From Eunapius fragilis (Eukaryota > Porifera > Demospongiae > Spongillida > Spongillidae), in contig OY811980.1 of NCBI GenBank assembly GCA_963681505.1, forward strand, positions 944,042 through 1,008,041: a stretch of 64,000 bases of DNA, written 5' to 3'. The position numbers were made by a program, and so were the translations under genes. Below the pieces are notes generated by a model. The model ran no database searches, had not been told where the DNA came from, and worked only from the letters and a program-made list of their open reading frames with translations. This document shows positions 13,052-23,932 of the stretch, one piece after another (within the stretch, counting starts at the first letter, position 1; every line of letters starts with the position of its first letter).

Positions 13052-13176
13052 GAATCGAGGAGCTCGCTGGAGTTCACCTTAAACTATCAAACACGAATGT
13101 TTAAAATTGCTAAGCGATGGATTATAAATATCAAGGCTAGCGGGGGGGGTGGGGTCACACGCCTCCGCATGGACCA

Positions 13177-13260
<84 letters not shown>

Positions 13261-14230
13261 CATACACACACACAACACACACCACACACACATACACACC
13301 CCGTCACATGCACACTCGCAAATTAAATCATATACAAGCAGCCACAACGCACTATGTATAACACAGTGCGTGCACCTGCACAGCTTCTGTTGCCACCCCT
13401 CCCTCTTACAGCTAGCTTGTCCATGCTGAACACACACCAAAGGCAATCAGGCCTCCTACTAAAGCATGCTTTGGCCTCTAGATCTATTAATTAGGACATG
13501 CAGAGCATGCCTTGGTGAGGCCATAGGGGAAATAGTGAGGGCTAGCCAATATATAATATGTGCTGCTGACAGCTAGGTCATCTGTAAGATGCACATGCAC
13601 ACACACGCACACATACACATGCATGCACACACACATGCACACACACACACACTCGCACACACATACACATGTGCACATACTCAGCTGTATATACACAACC
13701 ATACATACAGCCACATATGTGGACAATTTGCTTTGTAATAACTTTTCTTCTGTAACACCTCATATGTACGCAATGCTCACTCCCCACTCCCCCTGACTAT
13801 TTAAGTAGCAGTTTGTACTCATCACCCTCCACCCTCTCCCCCGTAGTGTTACCTTTTATGATGATGGGTGGGGGGGGGGGGGGGGTGTGGAAGGTGTGGT
13901 GATGTTAAGTGATGATGGTGGAAGTGTTCTCTACATTAGCTCACTACAGTGACATGTAGACACAAAGGTTGGGTTTCTCTTGGGGGGGGAGGGGGGGGTG
14001 AAGGGTGGGGGGTTGTGGGTTGTGGGAAGTTGACACAGTAACGTGTTGTATTTAGACATCGCAGTTGGAGAGGTTGACACATGCACAGGGGGGATAATCT
14101 TCCCACAACTGCTGGAATACAACACAGTACTCTCTTGGGACTGGGGGTGTATTGCACGTGTAATATGATCAGCACACTGCCCCGAGATCTAAACGTTACA
14201 ATAATAATCATTCCCATCACCAAGACAATA
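13052..14230. other. Gene B upstream region, CA repeats
   Basis: Contains a poly-G run, a (CA)n tract at 13178-13290, a second CA/CATG tract at 13591-13700 and G-rich runs at 13868-13886 and 13982-14010. The gene B promoter must lie here, but no TATA or Inr signal stands out. Confidence 0.5.
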
Positions 14231-14310
14231 CAAATGGCTACACTAGTGCACATTGAAGCCTTTACCGCCTGCACAATACCTGCTGTTATGCCTCTGTTGT
14301 TGCATGCGAA
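14140..14310 (-). other. Possible membrane-helix exon, unassigned
   Basis: Reading the minus strand from about 14306 gives NNRGITAGIVQAVKASMC followed by a helix-like SVAICIVLVMGMIIIVTF and a basic FRSRGS, the pattern of a single-pass membrane exon. It is preceded by CAACAG, a possible acceptor. I find no convincing extracellular exons upstream on this strand, so this may be a relic of a fifth receptor or chance. Confidence 0.3.
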
Positions 14311-14317
14311 GGTATGT

Positions 14318-14334
14318 GTGTGTGCTTGCACACA

Positions 14335-14368
<34 letters not shown>

Positions 14369-14376
14369 TGCACACA

Positions 14377-14417
<41 letters not shown>
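14318..14417. repeat. Alternating TG/CA palindromic tract
   Basis: Two copies of GCTTGCACACACACGTGTG embedded in long (TG)n, so short CA arms face long TG arms. Alternating purine-pyrimidine sequence of this kind can adopt Z-DNA or cruciform forms. Confidence 0.9.
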
Positions 14418-14418
<1 letters not shown>

Positions 14419-15101
14419 GTGTGTTACCATCAGAAGTACCATGCTGCCAAGAAATGTTCATAACTTCCCTCTGTAACCATCTTTGTGTATGTCACCTTCA
14501 AACGGTGACATATGTTTTCGTACATATAAGCACATTCACTTCTCTGATTGGGACAAGGGTGGTATGTGAAACCTTCCAGCAGCTTATAGTAGCAAGAATC
14601 CGCTACTTATCTCTGAGTATTTCCAGCCTCATAAAGCAAGGACACACGTAAGAAATGGCTCATCCTCCAAAAGTGTCAGGTTGTCAGGCTGGTCCTCCTC
14701 CCGTTATGGGGACAAGTACACATCTCATTCCTGAACCCTGCCTTCCAACTAGTGCCATATGCCCCCCCCCCCCCACCCCCACCCCCACCCCACCCAAACA
14801 CATAAACATTCCACTACTCACAAAACCAGTGGTATTTTGTTGGGCATGTTAGAATACAACCCACTCTGAATGTGACCTAGCCACGGATGTGGCAGGTTTT
14901 CTGCACCCATTAAGTGCATGTCTCCATTAATTAGTGTGAGTACTCCGCTTAGTCACCTGACCCATCTCCTATGCACCCACAAAACATGAGCCCTTACTCT
15001 ACCACAGCTACATTACATGTGCAGACACTCAGAAAGCATACATAGACCACACAGTGCAGTTCATGTATGCAGGAACCTTTCCGGAATGTCACATGACCTA
15101 T

Positions 15102-15240
15102 ACACCCCCCCATCCTATGGTGCTCCATGTACCCCCATCCTATGGTGCTCTGTGTACCCCCATCCTATGGTGCTCTGTGTACCCCCATCCTCTATGTACC
15201 CCCATCCTATGGTGCTCCATGTACCCCCAGCCTATGGTAC
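15102..15240. repeat. TATGGTGCTC/TACCCCCATCC short tandem repeat
   Basis: Five to six degenerate units of about 25 bases containing CCCATCCTATGGTGCTC. No coding role seen. Confidence 0.8.
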
Positions 15241-15552
15241 CCTCTGTCCTATGTCATATGAACTACACCTCTATCACATTACATCAAGCCATTCAAACAT
15301 GGAGACCATATCATGGAGACCTTATCATGAGATGTGCCTGTAGCAGTAGGGGCTCACAAATAAGAGGGAAGTGGGGAGGAGGGGTGGGGTGGGAAGGAGG
15401 GGGTGGGGTGGGGGGTACTCCTGCAGACGTGCACGTGTATGTGGTGTGTGTACTGGTTAATACTATGTAGTGGTGGGCTGTTATTAGGACTTGCACAGGT
15501 CTTATCCATCACACCAAATAATCCCACTACAGATAACTAACAATGGTGGAAC

Positions 15553-15790
15553 AGTTAAGGTACAAAGAGGGCACAGGTGTAGCTAGAGCACCCACTCTAT
15601 GGTGCAGGTGTAGCTAGAGCACCCATCCTAGGGCACAGGTGTAGCTAGAGCACCCACTCTAGGGCACAGGTGTAGCTAGAGCACCCACTCTATGGTGCAG
15701 GTGTAGCTAGAGCACTCATCCTAGGGCACAGGTGTAGCTAGAGCACCCACTCTAGGGCACAGGTGTAGCTAGAGCACCCACTCTAGGGTG
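15553..15790. repeat. 31-bp minisatellite, about 8 copies
   Basis: Head-to-tail copies of a unit containing AGGTGTAGCTAGAGCACCCA followed by CTCTAGGGCAC or CTCTATGGTGC. Two unit variants alternate, which points to higher-order duplication. Confidence 0.9.
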
Positions 15791-15982
15791 TGCAGTACCA
15801 GCCATGGTACAAGCAATGCCATTCATTCATGTACCATGTGTCTATGTTGTGGTTGTTTGTCTATTTCAGTACTGCTGAGTACACATGGGTAGGCTGTGTA
15901 AACTTCGTATTATCAAAGAGTGGGTATAAAACATCAAAATTGGTATGCATTGAACACTGTATGCTAATTCTATCACCACCAG

Positions 15983-16110
15983 GCACAAACAACTCCAGCT
16001 CTCCAGGGCTAAGAGGCCTCTTCCCACACTGCCCACATTCAACTGGGGCCAAGTGCAGCATTGATGGCTACCCACAACTGTGCCAATGTGCTAATTGTCC
16101 AGACAGTTGA
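15983..16110 (+). other. Cysteine-containing exon-like frame, unassigned
   Basis: After ATCACCACCAG, a plausible acceptor, the plus strand reads GTNNSSSPGLRGLFPHC and then CSIDGYPQLCQCANCPDS and a stop. Cysteine density is high, but no EGF or other consensus fits and no neighbouring exons support it. Confidence 0.2.
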
Positions 16111-16179
16111 ACAGTGGGATGGATGAGGGAGACCAGGAGGAGCAGGAAACTGTGGGCATAGAAAGGAAGTGGATTACAC

Positions 16180-16655
16180 ACCTCTTCATACCCACCTACC
16201 CATGCCCACCTACCTCTTCATACCCACCTACCCATGCCCACCTACCTCTTCATACCCACCTACCCATGCCCACCTACCTCTTCATACCCACCTACCCATG
16301 CCCACCTACCTCTTCATACCCACCTACCCATGCCCACCTACCCATGCCCACCTACCTCTTCATACCCACCTACCCATGCCCACCTACCCATGCCCACCTA
16401 CCTCTTCATACCCACCTACCCATGCCCACCTACCTCTTCATACCCACCTACCCATGCCCACCTACCTCTTCATATCCACCTACCCATGCCCACTTACCTC
16501 TTCATACCCACCTACCCATGCCCACCTACCTCTTCATACCCACCTACCCATGCCCACCTACCTCTTCATACCCACCTACCCATGCCCACCTACCTCTCCA
16601 TACCCACCTACCCATGCCCACCTACCTCTTCATACCCACCTACCCCTTAATACCT
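16180..16655. repeat. Minisatellite CCTCTTCATACCCACCTACC
   Basis: About 15 head-to-tail units of roughly 33 bases built from CTCTTCATACCCACCTAC and CCATGCCCACCTAC, with some half units duplicated. Open in several frames only because the unit length is a multiple of 3. Confidence 0.9.
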
Positions 16656-17079
16656 AACTCCTGTGATTCAATCTAGCAAAGGTTTCTACAGTAATAGTGG
16701 GGAAGTTGTTGTTCTGTGGAAACTTTAGCAGTTTAAGGCAGTCAGTGCAGAATTTGTTGTTCCAATGTTGTTCTTGTTGTCTTGACACTTACACTGGCTT
16801 CCTCATACAAAGCCTAGCTCCCCCAGTAAACAAGTTTGTCATCCCAGACACTCTCACACCTCACACACATATACATGCACATACACCCACACACACAAAG
16901 ACACACACATACACTTACACACTCACTCACACACGTCTCAAATGCTTTGATAATGTCTGTACCGTCTGGTGAGATGAAGTGTACGATGCTCTGTAGACAG
17001 GTATGGGAACAATTACAATGGGGGAAGTGGGGTGGGGGGTATAGTTCTATATGTGTGGAAGTGTGAAGCAAGGCCTCTT

Positions 17080-17308
<229 letters not shown>

Positions 17309-17309
17309 C

Positions 17310-17640
17310 CAAAAGCACTTAATGTCTGCACATGCAGCAAAAGAATGTGATGTAGCTGCCAATAGCATGCCTTGCTCCTTCCTTTCTATCTACAAGGCTC
17401 AGTCCTTTTACTTCTAAAGGCAGGGTGGTGTGGTGGTGTACCTTCAGTTGTACCCACATCAGGTGCCATCCAGTGATGGCTTGGCGCGGGTGTAGTGAAG
17501 ACGACAACGTAACACAGCTGTAAGGTGCCATGCCACGCATGACGCATAGAATACACACCTGGATGTGCCATAAATGCTACGTGCACTTGTGTTCAAAGAC
17601 GGTAGGTTGAAACGGGTGTGAATGCCCATCACCACAGCAA
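17310..17640. other. Unassigned sequence after CT array
   Basis: An open stretch on the minus strand (about 17390-17586) encodes Pro/Thr/His-rich sequence including VVFTTPAPSHHW and GTTEGTPPHHPAF. It has no recognisable domain and no good splice donor. I do not call a gene. Confidence 0.25.
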
Positions 17641-17869
17641 GGATGACACTTCTTGAATTACTTACGTCATGTTAGTCTCTCCTTGAAGCCAACCTCACAC
17701 CTCCTCCATTTACAACTGTCTCCCCTTACAACCCTCTCCATTATCCCCTCCATTTACAACTCCATTAAGAGCACTACCACTTTATCAATATTGTATTCTT
17801 AGCACGCAGCCATATGAATGTTTACTTTGGCAGAAGAACAAGTACAGTATTGTGTATCAAGTTAGAGTT

Positions 17870-18330
17870 AGCTGGTCCCTTGTTTCAACCAGATCCTGCT
17901 GTTAGGAGATGGTCCCCTTGTTTCAACCAGATCCTGCTGTTAGGAGATGGTCCCCTTGTTTCAACCAGATCCTGCTGTTAGGAGATGGTCCCTTGTTTCA
18001 ACCAGATCCTGCTGTTAGGAGATGGTCCCCTTATTTCAACCATATCCTGCTGTTAGGAGATGGTCCCCTTGTTTCAACCAGATCCTGCTGTTAGCAGATG
18101 GTCCCCTTGTTTCAACCAGATCCTGCTGTTAGGAGATGGTCCCCTTGTTTCAACCAGATCCTGCTGTTAGGAGATGGTCCCCTTGTTTCAACCAGATCCT
18201 GCTGTTAGGAGATGGTCCCCTTGTTTCAACCAGATCCTGCTGTTAGGAGATGGTCCCCTTGTTTCAACCAGATCCTGCTGTTAGGAGATGGTCCCCTTGT
18301 TTCAACCAGATCCTGCTGTTAGGAGAAGGT
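17870..18330. repeat. 38-bp minisatellite, about 12 copies
   Basis: Head-to-tail copies of a unit containing GATGGTCCCCTTGTTTCAAC and CAGATCCTGCTGTTAGGA, mostly 38 bases, some 37 because of a lost C. Highly homogeneous, so recently expanded. Confidence 0.95.
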
Positions 18331-19240
18331 GGTGCTCCTGTGCAACCAATGGTCCATACACTCCTTATAAGGTAATAGATTCATGCACTCCTTGTAAGGT
18401 AATAGATCTGAGTTGATTTGGCTGCTCACGTTGTCACCTGTTGGGTACATGACGTGTTGGTGTGTTGGTCAGTGCAATACATTTTTAAATCACAAAGGTA
18501 GTTTGTATGGCTTCTCATTGTACCCTTAGTACACAGTCAGGGTTGACCACAAACAACACATATGCAGCCTGAACACGTCTGTGCCTAGTTGGGTCACAGT
18601 TTTTGTTTCCGCATATTATTATGCAATAGATTAATGATTATGTGCGTATTATGCAATCAATAGCATCCATGAAAAAAAACTGCCAGTAGGCAGAACAGCT
18701 AAAGCGTATCTGCCTTCAACTAGACCAGTTGTTCAGGCTTCATACAAGGATAGCCTAGCTTCGGTTATTCACTGCTGAACACATGTGACTCTTTCCCAGC
18801 TATTCAATGGGTGCTAAATTAGGTGATAATTGTATGCATTGAAAAAGGCTGCATTCTGATTGGACTGCAATCCCCATGAACAAAAACTATATAGGCCGAC
18901 CTTACGCAGACGTTTTAAACAATCACTTTGTGTCTGTAACAGGGAGTTGAAGTAGTATTCTGCCAGCACTTGATTGCCATCTATTTCAGTTGGGTATTTG
19001 GCAACATAGATGAAACACTGAGGGATATTCTATTGCCAAAATTTAAATTTAAACTTACTTTGTATGTAAAACCTTGTCAAACGCCTAAGTACAGAACACT
19101 GTAGGCGACTGTTGTGTACTGTAATAAATGAATTTGGATTGACACCTGTACTTCATTACGGCTGCCCCTGACTAGGACCCACTTACGGTACTTTAGCATG
19201 CAATCATATCCAAGCATGCAGTAACAGTATTATTTAGTAG
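18331..19240. other. Intergenic; dispersed repeat shared with 2867-2950
   Basis: No gene recognised. The stretch 18499-18585 resembles 2867-2950. The remainder is AT-rich. Confidence 0.4.
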
Positions 19241-19244
19241 TGAT

Positions 19245-19535
19245 GGTTCCACCAACACCCAGAGATCTGCTCTGTCTTCCCCCACATACAAAGGCCTAAC
19301 ACCCAGAGATCTGCCCTGTCTCCCCTCTATGCACATACAAAGGCCTAACACCCAGAGATCTGCCCTGTCTTCCCCCACATACAAAGGCCTAACACCCAGA
19401 GATCTGCCCTGTCTCCCCAAAGGCCTAACACCCAAAGATCTGTCCAGTCCCCCCACATACAAAGGCCTAACACCCAGAGATCTGCCCTGTCTTCGTACGA
19501 AGGCCTAACACCCAGAGATCTGCCATGTCTTCCCT
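19245..19535. repeat. AGGCCTAACACCCAGAGATC minisatellite
   Basis: Seven to eight head-to-tail units containing GCCTAACACCCAGAGATCTG, with spacers of variable length (CCCTGTCTTCCCCCACATAC or shorter). Unit length varies between about 30 and 47 bases. Confidence 0.9.
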
Positions 19536-19939
19536 CTTTTCACTCGCAGAATAAATATGCTTGAATTCATTTAACTAAGACTAAGCAATGTTTCTACATG
19601 TATTTTTATACTGCAGTACTTAAGCAGATTTTGTTGCAATTAAATTTGTATAAAATGTTGAGTCTCTCGTATTTTCAGTGTGCTTAAATTTACCTTACTG
19701 TTGTCTGTGGCATTCAATAAGTGCTGAAAATGAATTCGGAATAATTCTTTAGTTTTTAATGCATGCATGGGTGAATGCGAGTGTTATGTGTGCATGTGTA
19801 TATGTGTACATGTGAATATGTGTGTATGTGCACATGTGCGTGTGCATGTGATTTTGGATGGGTGTGCATGCATATATATGTGATTGCGTATTTGTGTACC
19901 TAAAAACATACCGGGTTTATTAACTCCAAATGCAGATTC

Positions 19940-20135
19940 TTCTCTAAACACGTACATTCCACAAAGGGATCAAGTGTCTCATTGACAATGGTTTCTGATC
20001 ATGTAACCTAACCAGTAGTGCACTTGAAACATTTGTCCATGTCATGCATGCAGTGTGCATGTTGTATTATGGTTGGCCAGGCTGTAGTTATGCAACCAAG
20101 CAACCATCAAAGTCATTTTTGATTTGACAGATGAT
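19940..20135. repeat. Left arm of a diverged inverted duplication
   Basis: Contains TCATTGACAATGGTTTCTGA, TAACCTAACCAGTAGTGCAC and TTGAAACATTTG. Their reverse complements occur in the same order at 21670-21880. The arms are clearly homologous but have many differences, so the structure is old. Confidence 0.7.
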
Positions 20136-20300
20136 ATTAGACACGAACCCAAACTTGAAACAAGGCAGCCTTGAGCCAGAAAAATTGCCCATGATGGAAG
20201 CAGCATTTCCTCGTTGCACAGCCGCAGAGAGGTGTTGAAGTGGACAGCACTTCTCCTGATGCCTTGCAAACACGACAAGTGTCCGCTTTCCATAAACATT
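20050..20300 (-). pseudogene. Fossil retroelement fragment
   Basis: A short minus-strand segment with the LSAAVQRGNAASI signature resembles the C-terminal part that follows the reverse transcriptase in many invertebrate retroelements. Small, old and clearly broken; family not determined. It lies between the arms of the inverted duplication. Confidence 0.4.
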
Positions 20301-20309
20301 TGATGTTTC

Positions 20310-21180
20310 CTTATCAGGAATTTGTCTGACTTCTGTTTCTCTGTTTAGTCAGCCACTGTCTCTGCTTCTAGCAACACAGCTCTGTTATATTTGTCTGGTA
20401 AAAGTGATCTTTTGTCTATGGCATTCTAATTGCGTATAGTGTTTCAGTTTTGCATACTTCTGTTGTGTTAAGGATGGGGTTAGTTCACTGTGCCATTTGC
20501 CAAGAGATTAGTTGCACCTTATAAAAATATACTTACTTTTTATTCCAGTACATAACAAAAGCAATTTTTAAAAACAATAAATTTGGAGATTGTATTATGA
20601 AAGCCAGCAAGCATTGTACTCAAAAGATCTGCAATGCCCAGTTCTGAATTATTGGCTTCTAGGGATGGTACAAACCTATTCCTGTATGGTCTTATAGTAC
20701 TATCTGAATATTTCATTCACAAGGCATTTCTGGCAGCGAAGATTCCATCTCTTAACTAGAACCCTGTGGAATGTCTCATTCAGATGATAAAAGGCCTAAT
20801 GGTGCCACTTTGGTATTTCTTCAGAAAGTGGGGAAAGAGAGGGTGGGAGGGGAGCTCAACTTACCTGCTCTTCCCCTACATGGCAAAGGTTGTAACCTCA
20901 GAAAATGAAGTTCAATAATAACAATAACTGCGTTATTTGCTAAACTGTGCATACATATTCCCCAACTGATCTAATAAGGGTGGGGTTGCGGTTAAGCAAC
21001 CTCACAAATGAAGTTCAATTATAACAATGTCATTATTTACTAAACTCAGTACACACACCCATTCCAAATGATCTAATAAGGGTGGGCTTGAGGTTAAGTA
21101 ACTTCAGAAATGAATTTCAATAATAACAATGTCGTTATTTACTGAACTACACTCTAGCTAACTAGACCCATTCCATTTGA
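20310..21180. other. Intergenic, no gene recognised
   Basis: AT-rich. Three diverged copies of a segment containing TAATAACAATNNCGTTATTTAC and GATCTAATAAGGGTGGG occur at about 20900-21190, a small local duplication that leads into the next minisatellite. Confidence 0.4.
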
Positions 21181-21186
21181 TGTAAT

Positions 21187-21460
21187 AATGGTGGGCTTGG
21201 GGGTGGTGGGCTTGGGGGTGGTGGGCGTGGGGGTGGTGGGCTTGGGGGTGGTGGGCTTGGAGGTGGTGGGCTTGGGGGTGGTGGGCTTGGAGGTGGTGGG
21301 CTTGGGGGTGGTGGGCTTGGGGGTGGTGGGCTTAGAGGTGGTGGGCTTGGGGATGGTGGGCTTGGGGATGGTGGGCTTGGGGGTGGTGGGCTTGGAGGTG
21401 GTGGGCTTGGAGGTGGTGGGCTTGGGGGTGGTGGGCTTGGGGGTGGTGGGCTTGGGGGTT
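21187..21460. repeat. 15-bp minisatellite GTGGTGGGCTTGGGG, about 18 copies
   Basis: Head-to-tail 15-base units with few variants (GGGG to GAGG or GGAT). Strongly G-biased on the plus strand, so G-quadruplex formation is possible. In frame it reads GLGVV repeats; not a gene. Confidence 0.95.
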
Positions 21461-21669
21461 ATGTACATTATTATGTAATTAAAATGGTCTGGCTTTGTGC
21501 AAGTACAAATGATCATTGGTTCTTTTTTGCGGTTGCCTTAACGTGTTCTCCATCTGAACAGAAACAGCAGGCACTGTACTGCTGATGTGGTGATTGATTG
21601 CCTTGATGCAATTTTGCAAGCGCTTCACAATGTGTAGAAGTAAAATTACATGCACCATAACTTGTCACA

Positions 21670-21880
21670 AATGATTAATTAAAATGTCTTTGGTGGTTGC
21701 CTGGTTGTATAATTATGGCCTAACCAACCATCATTTCAGCAATACAACTCAGCAAGTGTGTTATTAATAATGAAATGCACTGCATGACATTTGCAAATGT
21801 TTCAAGTGCACTACTGGTTAGGTTACACGATCAGAAACCATTGTCAATGAGGCACTTGATCTCTTTGAGGAAGGTATGCA
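21670..21880. repeat. Right arm of the inverted duplication
   Basis: Reverse-complement partner of 19940-20135 (shares TGCACTACTGGTTAGGTTAC and TCAGAAACCATTGTCAATGA). Together they could bound an old element of about 1.9 kb, but no clean termini or target duplication were found. Confidence 0.65.
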
Positions 21881-22454
21881 TGCAGAGAAGACTTGCAGGC
21901 ATGTAAATGAAATGCTTCAAGAATCAAACATATACACACACAAATGGTCACAACACCCACAGTCCAAGGGGAGGAGTGAGGTTTGGCTTGTACTCTTTGA
22001 GGTTTGGTATTGAGGAGTGATTAATAATGGAATACAAAGAGGCATCACTGGGGCATACCTTGTGAGAAATAATCACCAGAGTTGTCAAATGGCACAACTA
22101 TAACGCTGTGCTCATGCAGTGGGTGAGTTCGGCAACTTTTTAAGGTTAGTTAAATAAAGTCCTTGGTACAACTTCAAGTATAGTTCTATAGGCCCCCAAC
22201 CTACTGCCAGATGTAATTAATTTATTATTTGATACCTTGTAACTTATGGTTAATTAGAATACACAGCAGCCAAAAAACTGTGCATTGCAGCCTTTGAAAC
22301 TATGATTACTGACTTGTTCACATTATTGTCCTGTTGTAGTATTTAAATAATAATTTTAAAAACTGGTTGCAAGTATGTAAGAAAAATAACTACAGGTCAT
22401 CTAACCCATCAGGATATGGTTCAACTAAGCTAATTTACTATCCTTAACTTTTTT

Positions 22455-22853
22455 TTAAACGTAAAGACACGTTAATAAACCACATAATGTCGTACAAAAA
22501 ATTACATGAATAGAAAAAGTAAAGAAATAAAATAGTAATACATATCTGAGCCACTTAATGTACAAGTTCTGGCAGACCAGCCACATCATCCATGGCTGCA
22601 CCACTTGGCATAAATTTGTGGCCCTCAAAATGGCAAAAGATAGCATATTATCCATCCCGCTACTTCTGGATGTGATCTTTTCCATTTGGTAGCAATTTTT
22701 TTCAGCAAGGAGTTTGACAAAGCATTCTGCTTCTCGGCCTAAAACTCCATCAACAGAAACCACTAGGGGTGTGAAGGAGGCACGACGTACTTCTGCAGCA
22801 TCACAATATTTTCTCTTCTTCTCTTCTTCGGCAGTTGATAGAATAACATGCAT
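22455..22853 (-). pseudogene. Fossil retroelement fragment
   Basis: Minus-strand segment containing FTPLVVSVDGVLGREAECFV and SFAILRATNLC, signatures of the region downstream of the reverse transcriptase in invertebrate retroelements. Only this fragment is recognisable; it is broken and looks old. Family uncertain. Confidence 0.6.
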
Positions 22854-23016
22854 AAAACAACCATATGCATATGTCTATCCTATGAATGCCCCAGACAACG
22901 GTAAAATAACTTTGACCACACTGAAAATATAACAACTGTCCTTTGTTGTCTGATGATCATGACTGCCACCTCTAGTGGCGTGTATCCAAGTCTTATATAA
23001 TATTAATAATAATAAT

Positions 23017-23069
23017 GCGGGTGGGTTACGTCACCGCTATGCAAGCGTGCGGTGACGTAATCCACCCGC
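23017..23069. promoter_or_regulatory. CRE-containing hairpin upstream of gene C
   Basis: Two 21-base arms, GCGGGTGGGTTACGTCACCGC (23017-23037) and its inverse at 23049-23069, differ at one base and are separated by 11 bases. Each arm holds TTACGTCA/TGACGTAA, an ATF/CREB-type site. About 0.86 kb before the gene C start codon. A regulatory role is inference. Confidence 0.45.
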
Positions 23070-23182
23070 AGCTGCGATGCATTGGGCCCGGGCATGAGAC
23101 TACCAAATGCCACACCCTTGGCCTCATATTCGTCAATTGCCTTGCATAGATCATTGTACTAACTCGCTGCATAGGTGCAACA

Positions 23183-23680
23183 ATGGAGTATCCTGCCAAG
23201 TACCTGGATACATTTCAGTATGAAAAGGGTGACCGTCATGTTGTAATGTCAACCATTGATGGAATCCCAATGCTAGCTCTTGGCTGGCTCAATAGGGAAC
23301 AAAGCAGTAGCTGACTTACCATGCAGTACTCACCTCTCCATGCCTCTGACCACACTGGAGCAGTACCATTCAAAGCAGTAGCTGACTTACCATGCAGTAC
23401 TCATCTCTCCATGCCTCTGACCACACTGGAGCAGTACTATCAAGTTCAAAGCAGAGTTGTGCAAGAAGAGCTAGGAGGAAGTGCTTGGTATGTGTCCGTG
23501 TTTTCAAGGAGAACAATAGCACTACTACTCAACTGTGTGACATCAGCTGGCCAACAGATGGCTTTGTTGTTACTGTCTGCGGTATGCAATCAGAAAGTGG
23601 ATCCCGATACATGGATTGGCATCAGGAACATGGAGTTCCTCACTCCGGATAACAATCCTTCAGTTGTAATCATAATTTAG
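23183..23680 (+). other. Possible transposase-like remnant
   Basis: From an ATG at 23183 the frame reads MEYPAKYLDTFQYEKGDRHV and later GIPMLALGWLNRE. The run vaguely recalls a piggyBac-type segment (WxD/N then V..LST), but too little is left to be sure. A 71-base direct duplication (CATGCAGTACTC.CCTCTCC..) follows at about 23318-23440. Confidence 0.2.
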
Positions 23681-23932
23681 AGCTAATGTGTTAGTTCTCA
23701 AAACCTTGATTTTTGGGGGGCCACGGTTACGTTCCCCCTGGGGAACGAATACTTGCGCAGATAAAGATTAAGAACGCGCGTGCATTCCAATAAATTACAT
23801 ACTACTGTATGAATATTTGCGGGCGTCTCGTAATGTAATTAAATGTTATTACGCGAAAGCCGGAGATTTTCTAGTGGCGGAGGAGGGTTGGGGGAGAGGG
23901 GGGCAGGCTCACACAAGTAGCCACTCCCCGTT

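Noticed and set aside
16095-16676. 193-residue Pro/His/Thr frame
   Set aside because: Minisatellite with a unit length divisible by 3.
17889-18330. CRISPR-like regular repeats
   Set aside because: Units are contiguous with no spacers, and the genome is eukaryotic; it is a minisatellite. The same holds for 19245-19535 and 15553-15790.
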